Positions 16,741 to 25,901 are shown, counted from the first letter of the stretch. The stretch: DNA of 43,086 bases from Lachnospiraceae bacterium (GCA_015057275.1 SVEO01000014.1:1-43086), one strand, 5' to 3'. Numbers and translations: made by a program. Notes: a model not told the origin generated them from the letters alone.

Positions 16741-18036
16741 TTCCTCTTCAATTCGTAACAAACGATTGTATTTTGCAGTACGCTCTGCACGGCATGGCGC
16801 GCCGGTTTTGATGAGTCCTGTATTGAGCCCGACTGCCAAATCTGCAATCGTAGTATCCTCAGTCTCGCCGCTGCGATGCGACATAATTGTTTTATATCCA
16901 TGTTCTTTAGCAATACGCACGGTTTCCATTGTTTCACTGACCGAGCCAATTTGGTTCGGCTTAATTAAAATCGCATTTGCCGCACCCATATCGATACCTT
17001 TTAATAAGCGCTTTTTATTTGTTACAAATAAGTCGTCACCAACAAGCAATACCTTATTACCTACACGCTTTGTCATTTCTTTCCAACCGTCCCAGTCTTC
17101 CTCATCCAGTGGATCCTCAATCGAATAAATCGGATATTTATCGATAATTGACTCCCAATGTGAAATCAACTGGCTGGTAATATAATTTTTGTCAGCCTTC
17201 GGCAGATGATAAACATATTCTGTTTGCATGCCGCACACGCCTTCGACGCAGCAATTGTTTTTCTTGTCACCATGGCACCATTCGCTTGCTGCCACATCAA
17301 TACTGATCATAAAGTCTTTTCTGCGACCATAGGTGTAACCTGCCGCTGTAATCGCCTCCAAAAGTAATTCGATTGCTTCTTCTTCCGTCGCCAAATCCGG
17401 TGCAAATCCACCTTCATCACCGACTGCAACTGACATTTTCTTTTTCACAAGAATTTGACGCAGCTTCTGATAAACCTCCGCACACCAACGCATACCTTCC
17501 TTGAAATTTTCTGCGCCGAGCGGTAAAATCATGAACTCCTGACAGTCAAGAGAATTCGTCTGCACATGTGCCCCGCCGTTGATGACATTCATCATCGGCA
17601 CCGGCATTTTACTGCCGTTGATGCCGCCGATATAACGATACAGCGGCAAATTCAGCGCGTTCGCCCCCGCCTTCGCAAGTGCCATCGAAGTTCCTAGAAT
17701 CGCATTAGCACCTAAGTTTGCCTTCTGCTCCGTACCGTCAAGTCCAATTATCTTGCTGTCTAAAATGCTCTGACGCAAAACATTCTTACCTACAAGTTCC
17801 TTTGCAATTTTCCCCTCGACATTTGCAATCGCCTGCCTTGTTCCTTTGCCGCCATAACGCTTTTCACTGTCTCTAAGCTCAACGGCTTCAAATTGTCCGG
17901 TTGAAGCACCGGATGGCACCATTGCTCTGCCGTAAGCACCGCCTTTTAAATGTATCTCAACTTCAACTGTCGGATTTCCTCTGGAATCCAGCACCTCTCT
18001 GCCTTTTACTTTTGCAATTGCAAATTTTTCTGACAT
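16729..18036 (-). CDS. eno: Enolase (phosphopyruvate hydratase)
   Basis: This 435-residue glycolytic enzyme interconverts 2-phosphoglycerate and phosphoenolpyruvate. Family landmarks are REVLDSRGNPTVEVE, MVPSGASTGQFEAVELRD, VGDEGGFAPDL, SIEDPLDEEDWDGW, LVGDDLFVTN, the catalytic Lys in ILIKPNQIGS and the signature MSHRSGETEDTTIADLAV. There is an unusual loop after SIDVAASEW containing CHGDKKNNCCVEGVCG: four cysteines in about 16 residues, where most enolases have a short acidic turn. The ribosome site GGAGG lies 11 bases from the ATG inside a hairpin (18037-18077). It is probably transcribed with gpmI and capA from 21141 and possibly also on its own. Confidence 0.96.
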   Translation of the reverse strand: MSEKFAIAKVKGREVLDSRGNPTVEVEIHLKGGAYGRAMVPSGASTGQFEAVELRDSEKRYGGKGTRQAIANVEGKIAKELVGKNVLRQSILDSKIIGLDGTEQKANLGANAILGTSMALAKAGANALNLPLYRYIGGINGSKMPVPMMNVINGGAHVQTNSLDCQEFMILPLGAENFKEGMRWCAEVYQKLRQILVKKKMSVAVGDEGGFAPDLATEEEAIELLLEAITAAGYTYGRRKDFMISIDVAASEWCHGDKKNNCCVEGVCGMQTEYVYHLPKADKNYITSQLISHWESIIDKYPIYSIEDPLDEEDWDGWKEMTKRVGNKVLLVGDDLFVTNKKRLLKGIDMGAANAILIKPNQIGSVSETMETVRIAKEHGYKTIMSHRSGETEDTTIADLAVGLNTGLIKTGAPCRAERTAKYNRLLRIEEELGL

Positions 18037-18077
18037 AAAAAACCATACCTCCGAAATAAACTTTTCGTTAGTATGGT
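18037..18077 (-). terminator. Terminator-like hairpin in the eno leader, overlapping its ribosome site
   Basis: On the minus strand ACCATAC pairs with GTATGGT, with an inner CGAAA/TTTCG stem. Six T residues then lead straight into the eno ATG. The eno Shine-Dalgarno GGAGG (48-52 of the 18000s) overlaps the stem base and loop. It could end capA transcripts, attenuate eno, or hide the ribosome site. The structure is seen; the function is inferred. Confidence 0.5.
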
Positions 18078-18103
18078 CATTTTATGCTTCAAATATTCAA
18101 TTA

Positions 18104-19432
18104 TTACAGCTCGCAGTCCCAAATCAAGAAATCGCCGAGCGAATCTTCTGCCACGCTCTTGATATAATCCATGCTAAAGGATGTACTCTTGCGATAAACG
18201 CAATGTTTGTCAAGCAGTTCCTGCGTGTAATCGTTAATAGGATAAACCCGAATCAACGACTTACTTCCTGTTTTATCATTGTGATTAATTAGCGGAACAC
18301 ATCCGGACTCATCGGCCACAATCTCCGTTACATTCCCCTGCTTACGGATGACAACTTTGGCCATGCCGCCAATGTTGTTCGCCTTATCTTGCTGGTTTGA
18401 AATATAATTGCCAAGCGAATAATAGCAAAGCGATTTATTTCCGGCCGCTGTCTCAATCCATTCCACCGGTTCGAGAACATGCGGATGCGTGCCGATAATC
18501 AGATCCGCACCGGCATCGGTAAAGGCTTCCGCCCATGTGCGTTGCTCATCCGTGTAAGCGCCGACAAGATTTTCTGTTCCCCAATGCGGGAAGACAATCG
18601 TAAAATCAGCCAATTCTTCTGCCTTTTTAATGTCCGCAAGGACTTCTTCCTTTGTATCTTCAGTCATCAGGTCAACCAGATAAGATTTCTCACTCGGAAT
18701 CGTAAAACCGTTCAAACCATACGTGTAGTTTAGCATTGCAAATGTAATACCGTTTTTCTCATACACAGTAATTGTATCGCTCGCTTCCTGGCTATCATGA
18801 ATGCCGAGCACCGTTGTCTGCGGATGGTTTGTCTGCCAATAAGCAAGACAATACTCGATTCCGTCCACACCGGCATCTCTTGTATGATTTGTAGCATGCG
18901 TAATCACGTCAAATCCGGCATTTACCAACGCATCCCCCAACGTTTCCGGCGTGTTAAAGCACGGATAGGTCGTGTAACCATTGGTCGGATCGCCGAAAAT
19001 TGTCTCTTGATTTGCAATCGCAATGTCTGCAGCCTGGAATGTGTCCTCCATCACGGAAAAATAGTTCGTAAAATCATAGGTACCGTCTGCCTGCTTCGCC
19101 ATCGTCAAAAGCGGACTGTGCGACAACACATCTCCGACCGCTACAAGCGTCACTTCGTACACGGTATTGTCCACGGTTTCTTGCGGAGTCGTCTCCAAAC
19201 CAGAAGACGCCAACGTATCATCCGTTGGCGTTTCATTCAAAGTTACATCTGTCTCCGTGTTCATCGGCGTATTCTTCTGTTCAGACAATTTACCGAGGTT
19301 ATCTGCCAAGACAAAAACAAGGCTAATTAATAGTACGGCAAGGGCTGCAATTAAAAGTAATCTTTGGCGAATAAACTTTTTTCTTTTTGCCGCTCTTTTT
19401 TCCTGAATGACTCTGCGTGCATCCTTACTCAT
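18104..19432 (-). CDS. CapA-family membrane-anchored metallophosphoesterase-like protein
   Basis: This 442-residue protein has a basic cytoplasmic head, one transmembrane segment (about 23-43), a Thr-rich linker and an extracellular PGA_cap domain related to CapA/PgsA of poly-gamma-glutamate synthesis. Metal-ligand motifs of the calcineurin-like fold are visible: VAVGDVLSH, IANQETIFG, ITHATNHTRDAG, VFPHWGTE and IIGTHPHVLEPVEW. No CapB/CapC partners are near, so it more likely acts on cell-wall or other surface polymer than in a capsule operon. AGGGAGGAAAATAC precedes the ATG. It lies between gpmI and eno, 62 and 67 bases apart, in the same direction. Confidence 0.8.
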   Translation of the reverse strand: MSKDARRVIQEKRAAKRKKFIRQRLLLIAALAVLLISLVFVLADNLGKLSEQKNTPMNTETDVTLNETPTDDTLASSGLETTPQETVDNTVYEVTLVAVGDVLSHSPLLTMAKQADGTYDFTNYFSVMEDTFQAADIAIANQETIFGDPTNGYTTYPCFNTPETLGDALVNAGFDVITHATNHTRDAGVDGIEYCLAYWQTNHPQTTVLGIHDSQEASDTITVYEKNGITFAMLNYTYGLNGFTIPSEKSYLVDLMTEDTKEEVLADIKKAEELADFTIVFPHWGTENLVGAYTDEQRTWAEAFTDAGADLIIGTHPHVLEPVEWIETAAGNKSLCYYSLGNYISNQQDKANNIGGMAKVVIRKQGNVTEIVADESGCVPLINHNDKTGSKSLIRVYPINDYTQELLDKHCVYRKSTSFSMDYIKSVAEDSLGDFLIWDCEL

Positions 19433-19453
19433 GTATTTTCCTCCCTTGTAGCA

Positions 19454-19475
19454 CCGAAGCAGCGAACTGCTTCGG
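19454..19475 (-). other. Intergenic stem-loop between gpmI and capA
   Basis: A perfect 9-bp stem CCGAAGCAG/CTGCTTCGG closes a TTCG tetraloop on the minus strand, with no T-run after it. It is therefore more likely an mRNA-processing or stability hairpin than a terminator. Confidence 0.5.
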
Positions 19476-19494
19476 CCTTTAATCTAATCGTACT

Positions 19495-21033
19495 CTATTT
19501 TACTAACAAAGACTTACCTGTCATTTCCTTCGGCTGTTCCATTCCCATTAACTCGATAATCGTCGGAACAATATCAGCCAGACAGCCGCCCTCACGGAGG
19601 GTATATGCCGGATCTGCGTTTACAAGGATAAACGGAACCGGATTCGTGGTGTGTGCAGTAAAGCTACCGTTTGTCTCGTAATCAATCAACTGCTCTGCAT
19701 TACCATGGTCTGCACAAATGAACAGGAATCCATCCATTTCCTTTACCGCTTCCACAGCCTTGCCAACACATTCATCCACTGCTTCTACTGCCTTTACCGC
19801 CGCATCCATTACACCGGTATGGCCTACCATGTCAGGATTTGCGAAATTAATGATAATCACGTCGTACTTGTCGGACTTAATCGCTTCTACAAGCTTGTCA
19901 CATACTTCGTAAGCGCTCATCTCCGGCTTTAAATCGTAAGTTGCAACCTTCGGAGACTTTACTAAAATTCTATCTTCGCCGGCATTTGGTTGTTCCACAC
20001 CGCCGTTAAAGAAGAAAGTTACATGCGCATACTTCTCAGTTTCCGCAATACGAGCCTGTGTCATATTATTTGCTGCTAAGAACTCACCGAACGTATTTGT
20101 AATCGATACCTTATGGAAAGCAATCAGCTTGTTTTCAATGGTTACATCATATTCTGTAAAACATACAAATGTAGTCTTGATTCTTTCACCTCTGTCAAAG
20201 CCTTCGAATGCATCGTCACAGAATGTTCTGGTAATTTCTCTTGCACGGTCCGGACGGAAGTTGAAGAAGATTACAGAATCGCCGTCCTGCACCATAGCAG
20301 TTGGCTGACCATCCTTCTTAATCACGGTTGGCTTTACGAACTCGTCATTTACACCTTCTGCATAAGAATCTGCGATTGCCTGTACCGGACAAGTTGCTTC
20401 TACACCAACTCCCTTGGTAATTACTTCATATGCCTGTGCCACGCGGTCCCAACGATTATCACGGTCCATTGCATAGTATCTACCTGTCACGGTAGCCACC
20501 TCGCCGACACCGATTTCTGCCATCTTATCTACTAACTCAACCATGAAATCCTTACCGGAAGTTGGGGATGTGTCACGTCCGTCGAGGAATGCGTGTACAT
20601 ATACTTTGTCTAAGCCGTTTCTCTTTGCCATCTCCAACACGCCGTATAAGTGTGTATTGTGGCTGTGAACGCCACCGTCGGATAATAAGCCGAATAAATG
20701 AAGTGCACTGCCGTTCTTCTTGCAGTTACTCATTGCTTCCAGCATTGCTTCGTTCTCAAAGAAAACACCGTCCTGAATTTCTTTGGTGATTCTCGTTAAT
20801 TCCTGATATACGATACGGCCGGCACCCATATTTAAGTGACCAACCTCTGAATTACCCATCTGACCGTCCGGCAGACCTACTGCCATACCGCTGGCATAAC
20901 CTTTAACAAAAGGATATTCCGCCATTAACTTGTCCATTACCGGTGTCTTCGCACCGTGAACGGCATTACCATCTTTTATTTCATTTAAACCATAACCATC
21001 TAAAATCATTAAAACCGCTGGTTTCTTGCTCAT
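19495..21033 (-). CDS. gpmI: 2,3-bisphosphoglycerate-independent phosphoglycerate mutase
   Basis: This 512-residue, manganese-dependent mutase of the alkaline-phosphatase superfamily interconverts 3- and 2-phosphoglycerate. It shows MILDGYGLNE, GQMGNSEVGHLNMGAGRIVYQ with the phospho-acceptor Ser, FLDGRDTSPTSG, TVTGRYYAMDRDNRW, NFRPDRAREITR, NFANPDMVGHTG and CADHGNAEQ, all at the expected places. The ATG follows GGAGGAATT. A TTGCAA-17-TATAAT promoter lies at 21113-21141, and two small hairpins (GGGCA/TGCCC and AGCGT/ACGCT) sit in its leader. capA and eno follow. Confidence 0.97.
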   Translation of the reverse strand: MSKKPAVLMILDGYGLNEIKDGNAVHGAKTPVMDKLMAEYPFVKGYASGMAVGLPDGQMGNSEVGHLNMGAGRIVYQELTRITKEIQDGVFFENEAMLEAMSNCKKNGSALHLFGLLSDGGVHSHNTHLYGVLEMAKRNGLDKVYVHAFLDGRDTSPTSGKDFMVELVDKMAEIGVGEVATVTGRYYAMDRDNRWDRVAQAYEVITKGVGVEATCPVQAIADSYAEGVNDEFVKPTVIKKDGQPTAMVQDGDSVIFFNFRPDRAREITRTFCDDAFEGFDRGERIKTTFVCFTEYDVTIENKLIAFHKVSITNTFGEFLAANNMTQARIAETEKYAHVTFFFNGGVEQPNAGEDRILVKSPKVATYDLKPEMSAYEVCDKLVEAIKSDKYDVIIINFANPDMVGHTGVMDAAVKAVEAVDECVGKAVEAVKEMDGFLFICADHGNAEQLIDYETNGSFTAHTTNPVPFILVNADPAYTLREGGCLADIVPTIIELMGMEQPKEMTGKSLLVK

Positions 21034-21112
21034 AATTCCTCCATTCCAAAGCAGCTATGCTTCTAGCGTTTTACGCTCATTACGTGGGCATTATTTTTGC
21101 CCATACATAATT

Positions 21113-21141
21113 ATTATACATAAGTTTCTTACGAATTGCAA
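21113..21141 (-). promoter_or_regulatory. gpmI promoter
   Basis: On the minus strand TTGCAA (21136-21141), 17 bases, TATAAT (21113-21118). It begins right after the stop codon of the ABC ATPase gene, so gpmI-capA-eno can be expressed independently of that exporter operon. Confidence 0.7.
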
Positions 21142-21145
21142 GATA

Positions 21146-21820
21146 CTAGAAATACTTTTCAACCATTTCTTTTGCGGACATATCTTTTGTAACTTCGCAA
21201 AGTACGCCATCTTTCAAAGCATAAATCACATCACAAATTGCAAATTCTGCTTCTTCATGCGATGTTAAAAGTACAATACCGCCGTCATCCGCAAATTTAC
21301 GCAGGTATTTACGGATATCTTCTTTGCTTGGCAAATCCAAAGCCGCACCCGGTTCGTCCAAAATCAAAATCGCGGCATCTTTTGCTACTGCACAGGCAAT
21401 GCTCACTTTCTTCTTCATACCGCCGGAGAGGTGTCTGATTTTTTTCTTAAGAAATGCGCCAATACCCAAATCAAACAGAATCCCCTCTTTGATATCTTGT
21501 TCCAAATTGCGCTTCGAATCTGCATACCAAAGCTTCAAGTTGTCCTTTGCTGATAACTCAAGAATCAGCGGGTTCTCCTGTGGCACATAACCAACATATT
21601 GCGCAAAAACATTTTTATTTTTCTGTGCGTCTTCGCCGAAATAGCAAATTTGTCCCTCATCTGCTTTTAACGTACCTGCCATAATGGACAAAAGCGTTGA
21701 TTTACCGCAACCATTTTTGCCGATAATACCGACAATGCATCCTTTTTCACACATGAGACTGACATTATTTAATATTTCTTTTTTGCCGTAGCTTTTTTTT
21801 ACATTTTTAATTTCAATCAT
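21146..21820 (-). CDS. ABC transporter ATP-binding protein (ABC-2 export type)
   Basis: A single 224-residue nucleotide-binding domain: Walker A GKNGCGKST near residue 35, Q-loop YVGYVPQENP, signature LSGGMKKK, Walker B AILILDEP and H-loop LLTSHEE. It powers the two ABC-2 permeases encoded just upstream. The ATG at 21820 shares its A with the permease stop (TGATG). A GTG one codon earlier is less likely. It is the last gene of a four-gene unit starting with the lipoprotein at 25735. The substrate is unknown. Confidence 0.9.
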   Translation of the reverse strand: MIEIKNVKKSYGKKEILNNVSLMCEKGCIVGIIGKNGCGKSTLLSIMAGTLKADEGQICYFGEDAQKNKNVFAQYVGYVPQENPLILELSAKDNLKLWYADSKRNLEQDIKEGILFDLGIGAFLKKKIRHLSGGMKKKVSIACAVAKDAAILILDEPGAALDLPSKEDIRKYLRKFADDGGIVLLTSHEEAEFAICDVIYALKDGVLCEVTKDMSAKEMVEKYF

Positions 21821-22887
21821 CACTCAAATATCCTCAAATAATATGTTGGAAGAAACCATTTTTCTGCCTTACCAAGTAACGGAATCATACCGCCGACATC
21901 AATAAAAATCGGGCAAAGAATAAAACATGCCAGTACAAACACCGGAATCATGCCAATTAATATTTTTTCATTACGAATTATTTTGCTGCAAAGCAGACAG
22001 AATAATGCACCACTGACACAATACAGCAAAATCGATCCCAATTCAAGCAGCGGCCTTGTAAACACACCGGAAATTACCAAACCAACAAGTGCAGATGCTG
22101 CCAGCATCATAAATACCGCAAACAGCGAAATCCACTCTGCAACCAATTTACCGACACCCGAAAATCGCATAAATATACCATTCTCGCGGTCTTTTCTTAA
22201 AGAAGAACACCCAAATAATCCAACCATCAGCAGATACACCGCCACGAAACCGCGCACTGGGAACATATTTTTTGCTGCTCCTTCATCCTGTGCAATCACC
22301 TCTCCCTGCATATCTACATATTCAAACAGATGATAATCGCTCTCTGCCATCATTCGTGCATAAATTTGCTCTACCTGTAGCTTCATTTCCTCGTAGGCTT
22401 CGTCTTCCAGTCGTAATTCTTCAGCAATGGCATCAACAATTACTTCACTCCCTATCATGCTGGCATACTGCGAATATACGTATTCCTCGCACAAACGTAC
22501 GCTGGACGATGACGGTGAGGAAAGCATTTCAAAAATATTCTCTTCTTCAGCGGCACTGATTTTCTCTGCCAGATCTCCTCGGACAATAACACCGCAGTCT
22601 GCCTTTTTCGATGCCACATGCTCTTTTGCTTCTTCCTCAGAATCACACAAATAAAAAGAAAGTTCCCTGACATTTTTTTCCAGCATTTCAAAAAGCGTAT
22701 GCTCCAATACTGCATCCTCATCAGCATCCAGATACATAGCCACTTTTGTTCCTTCACTCTTTTCAGAATTCGTTACAACCTGCAAGAACAGACAAAATGC
22801 CGGCAAAATCAAAAACGAAATCCAAAACCCCAGTTTCACACAATAACGCTTACACGATAGCTGAAACCAAACAAAAAATAATCTCAT
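21820..22887 (-). CDS. ABC-2 type permease
   Basis: This 355-residue membrane protein has one N-terminal transmembrane helix (about 18-38), a long extracytoplasmic acidic loop (about 40-205) and five or six helices at the C-terminal end. This is the ABC2_membrane_3/YhgE-like layout of exporter permeases. Two adjacent ATGs exist; the second (22887) gives the better distance to GAGG. It pairs with the neighbouring permease of the same layout, probably as a heterodimer, and with the ATPase at 21820. Confidence 0.8.
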   Translation of the reverse strand: MRLFFVWFQLSCKRYCVKLGFWISFLILPAFCLFLQVVTNSEKSEGTKVAMYLDADEDAVLEHTLFEMLEKNVRELSFYLCDSEEEAKEHVASKKADCGVIVRGDLAEKISAAEEENIFEMLSSPSSSSVRLCEEYVYSQYASMIGSEVIVDAIAEELRLEDEAYEEMKLQVEQIYARMMAESDYHLFEYVDMQGEVIAQDEGAAKNMFPVRGFVAVYLLMVGLFGCSSLRKDRENGIFMRFSGVGKLVAEWISLFAVFMMLAASALVGLVISGVFTRPLLELGSILLYCVSGALFCLLCSKIIRNEKILIGMIPVFVLACFILCPIFIDVGGMIPLLGKAEKWFLPTYYLRIFE

Positions 22888-22923
22888 CATAACCTCGTAT
22901 AGTAGCGGTAAATCCGCTTTTCT

Positions 22924-24138
22924 TTATGCTACATGTCGTTTTTTACCGAGCACTGCCAGGAAATAAAACACAATACAGAAAATCAGCAATGTAATACATT
23001 CTTTTCCGCCAACGGACAAGCCAAACATACCTGCCATCCCATTCATCATCGCAGTGGTCGGTAAGAAATTACTGATTTGCGCAAAAATATCCGGCAAAAA
23101 AATGGTCGGCAAAAAAAAGCCTGAACAATATGCCATAGCAATCGTAAGCAAAAATACCGCCATCACACCAGTCAGCGGTTGGGAAAACCACTGATAAATC
23201 GCGTAAATCATGCAGGTAACGCAGAGAACTGACAAAAACACACCCAAGGCTGCTCCGATTCCATCCATGATGAACGGTGTGTCTGTCATACTGCAATATC
23301 CGAGGTAAACTCCGACCATGAGCACTAAAATCGATAAAAACAACAGACAACGAGCCGTAATTTCTGCCAATGCCTGCTTCTCGTGGCTAAGCCCTGCTGC
23401 TGATAGCTTGTCACCCAATTTTCCTGCTTCCGGCAGGAACAATGCCGCACTCGGAATACCGAAGAAACATAAAAGCAATACAAAACATGCATTTATATAG
23501 TAATCTGCAATCGTTCGGGAACCGGTTGCAGAGACCATCGAATCATCAAACAATCGGCTTCTGGCAAAGAATTTGAGTAGATTCATCTTATCAATTTCGA
23601 TTTCAATGTTATCTCTTTGTTCGTTCGTCACACCCGGAACGCTATCGCAGTATTCATTGCTCACACGAAATGCAACCTGTGCCGATTCAAGCACCAAACT
23701 TCCGGCATCGGTCAAAATGCGAAACAACTCAATCGTACTGCCGCCGGTTTCCCCGATATAAATGGTCATCGGCGTATCCTTGCCGGAGATAATCTTGTCG
23801 TAATATCCATCCGGCAGATACAAAAGTGCACCAATTTCACCGCTTTCCAAAACGGCAAGGCCTTCATCCAGCGAGTGATATTGCTTAAGTTCACAATAAG
23901 TTTTCACGCTGTCGAGTGTCTGCACCATGTCAAGTGCCATATTGCCAATTTTATCATCCTCATCCATCGCCACGCCAATCTTTACGAGCGAGACGCTTTC
24001 CCCCGCATACAAAGATTGACTGGCGTACACAAACAGTACGCCAATCAATCCAATAAAAATCATAGTTCCAAGGACGATGGATATAAAATACTTATACGAT
24101 TTTTTAATTTGCAATAAAAGATAAGTAAAATACATCAT
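22924..24138 (-). CDS. ABC-2 type permease
   Basis: The 404-residue protein has the same architecture as the next gene: one N-terminal helix (about 15-38), a large outside loop (about 40-215), then six helices. FLPEAGKLGDKLSAAGLSH lies at the start of the membrane domain. It begins 22 bases after the lipoprotein stop without a good ribosome site, which suggests coupled translation; the start may be either of two adjacent ATGs. It is likely one half of a lipoprotein-associated exporter. Confidence 0.8.
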   Translation of the reverse strand: MMYFTYLLLQIKKSYKYFISIVLGTMIFIGLIGVLFVYASQSLYAGESVSLVKIGVAMDEDDKIGNMALDMVQTLDSVKTYCELKQYHSLDEGLAVLESGEIGALLYLPDGYYDKIISGKDTPMTIYIGETGGSTIELFRILTDAGSLVLESAQVAFRVSNEYCDSVPGVTNEQRDNIEIEIDKMNLLKFFARSRLFDDSMVSATGSRTIADYYINACFVLLLCFFGIPSAALFLPEAGKLGDKLSAAGLSHEKQALAEITARCLLFLSILVLMVGVYLGYCSMTDTPFIMDGIGAALGVFLSVLCVTCMIYAIYQWFSQPLTGVMAVFLLTIAMAYCSGFFLPTIFLPDIFAQISNFLPTTAMMNGMAGMFGLSVGGKECITLLIFCIVFYFLAVLGKKRHVA

Positions 24139-24160
24139 TTGTCAAATATTTCTTTATAGT

Positions 24161-25735
24161 TTAATACCCGTAGTTATAATCGTATTCCGGTACAACATCT
24201 GTTTCCGCATAAACAAACAAATTAATTAATTCCGCAAAGTCTGTCATACCGCCAAGTGCAGTCTGCGCAGTCGTAAGCAGAGACATTACATCATCTTCTG
24301 TCGCTGTCATAATATCGAGCTCAGTTCCTTCTAATGAAGTAACACCGTCAGTCAACTCGCCGCAGAACACTTCCATGCTTAAGATAAGTAAATCTTCATC
24401 ATAAGCAGAAATGGTAAGCTCGGAAATATTCATTCCCAAACGGCTCTTTGTATTCTCGGTCACTTCTGCTTCTAATGTAACTTCTGCTTCGTCGGCAATA
24501 GCAATGGTAGCGCTGAGAGTAGCATCATCTGTGTTGTAGGTTACTTCTCCTTCAAGCACCTTAACGGAATATGCAGCATCTGAAACTTCAATTACCATTG
24601 TACTCGTGATTTCATCCTCGCTTACTTCCTCTTCTGTAATAAGTGCTACAACAGCCTCTGCAACTGCCACTTCGATTTCTGCATTTGCAAAACCGTTCGA
24701 ACCGCCGTTGTTCTTGTAAGTAATGGTGATGGTTTCCTCCATATCATCTGCACCAACAGTAACAGCCACATCAATAGCGACAACCGTTTCATCATAAATA
24801 TAAATCACGATAGAGTATTCCTTAAGAGCATCTTCCAGCTCTTCTTCCAATGCTGCGCTTGCAAGTGCCCACTCTTCACGTATATCTTCCAAGCCCATGT
24901 CCTCACCGGTCATATCGTACATATAGTCCGCGTATGCTTCTAGTGCATCGCTTTCTACAAAATAATCACCTGCTGCACAGATAAACTTCGCTAAATCATT
25001 TGCCGCAATTTTTACTTCATACCCTTGGCAGTCTACATCTTCATCACCAAACGCAAAAGATTCCTTCTCGCCTTTTGCTATGGTAAGGTCCTCATTGAAC
25101 TCTTTCACTGCTTCACTGTCTGCGAAACCAACGAACAAAGTTTTCATCTGCGCGGAAATTTCTTTCGACTGCTCCATGTAATCCGGCAGACTTTCAAAGA
25201 TATCTTCTGCATCCGTTGTGATATCTTCAAGCATGGAACTGAATAATGGAGAATTCTGCATCTGCGTCAACAAGTCTTCTGCAAGATTCAATGTAAGTAC
25301 ATTGTCACCCAACAAATCATCAGAACCTGCATACAGCTTTTCACCGTCAAAATAAATTTCAGCAGCTAATTCGTCATCGCCGTAAGCGGTACCAAGCTTC
25401 ACATAGCTCTCCGACGCTTCTTCGTCAGCTTCCACTTCCATGGATACAGCCAAGCCTTCTAAATCTTCCAGGCCGGATAACATATCAAGCGTAATCGTCG
25501 CGCCTGCTTCCGCTGCGCCATTTGCCATCGCTTCCTGACGAGCAAGAATGTTTAATTCAGATGCAAGTTTGGATTCGACACCGAATGTATTCAAAAATGC
25601 ATCATAGACGATATCTTTTTCGGTCTTCGGTTCATTCTTCACATCATTGTCTGCGTCCTGCTTTCTACAGCCGGCAAATAATGTAGCAATCATCATCACC
25701 GCCATCAGTACTGCAAATAATCTTCTAAATTTCAT
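24161..25735 (-). CDS. Large acidic lipoprotein, unknown function
   Basis: This 524-residue protein has a type II signal peptide (basic KFRR, hydrophobic core, lipobox LFAGC with the lipidated Cys near residue 22), so it should be anchored outside the membrane. The mature part is very rich in Glu, Asp and Ala. It has repeated alternating segments such as VEVAVAEAVVA, TLSATIAIADEAEVTLEAEV and LTISAYDEDLLILSMEV that suggest a large beta-sheet fold. No family is securely recognised. The ATG at 25735 follows AAGGAGGAAAAAA. It is first in the operon with two permeases and an ATPase, so it may deliver substrate or gate the exporter. Confidence 0.75.
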   Translation of the reverse strand: MKFRRLFAVLMAVMMIATLFAGCRKQDADNDVKNEPKTEKDIVYDAFLNTFGVESKLASELNILARQEAMANGAAEAGATITLDMLSGLEDLEGLAVSMEVEADEEASESYVKLGTAYGDDELAAEIYFDGEKLYAGSDDLLGDNVLTLNLAEDLLTQMQNSPLFSSMLEDITTDAEDIFESLPDYMEQSKEISAQMKTLFVGFADSEAVKEFNEDLTIAKGEKESFAFGDEDVDCQGYEVKIAANDLAKFICAAGDYFVESDALEAYADYMYDMTGEDMGLEDIREEWALASAALEEELEDALKEYSIVIYIYDETVVAIDVAVTVGADDMEETITITYKNNGGSNGFANAEIEVAVAEAVVALITEEEVSEDEITSTMVIEVSDAAYSVKVLEGEVTYNTDDATLSATIAIADEAEVTLEAEVTENTKSRLGMNISELTISAYDEDLLILSMEVFCGELTDGVTSLEGTELDIMTATEDDVMSLLTTAQTALGGMTDFAELINLFVYAETDVVPEYDYNYGY

Positions 25736-25770
25736 TTTTTTCCTCCTTATCAAATTGCAATTTTATATTT

Positions 25771-25791
25771 ACAATTTACAATTTACAATTT
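25771..25791. repeat. Three tandem 7-bp repeats in the lipoprotein leader
   Basis: The unit ACAATTT (plus strand) occurs three times without gaps, directly downstream of the -10 box. Position and regular spacing make it a possible operator or slippage-prone leader element. Confidence 0.5.
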
Positions 25792-25792
25792 T

Positions 25793-25821
25793 ATTATAAG
25801 GCCTCCGCATGTTTATGTCAA
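25793..25821 (-). promoter_or_regulatory. Perfect consensus promoter of the lipoprotein/ABC operon
   Basis: On the minus strand TTGACA (25816-25821), 17 bases, TATAAT (25793-25798). It is placed just after the tpiA terminator. Confidence 0.85.
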
Positions 25822-25836
25822 GAAATGCAGGATTAT

Positions 25837-25868
25837 AAAAACCACTTCTGACAATAAATCAGAAGTGG
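25837..25868 (-). terminator. tpiA terminator
   Basis: A perfect 10-bp stem CCACTTCTGA/TCAGAAGTGG with a 7-base loop is followed on the minus strand by five T residues. It closes the gap-pgk-tpiA transcript. Confidence 0.9.
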
Positions 25869-25901
25869 TTTCGTTTCCTTACAGATTCAGTTTATAAAAT
25901 C

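Noticed and set aside
22455-23350. Minus-strand frames inside the ABC permease genes
   Set aside because: They overlap recognised permeases in another frame and lack starts with ribosome sites.
25771-25791. Possible CRISPR-like repeat array
   Set aside because: Units are 7 bp without spacers; this is a simple tandem repeat in a leader.
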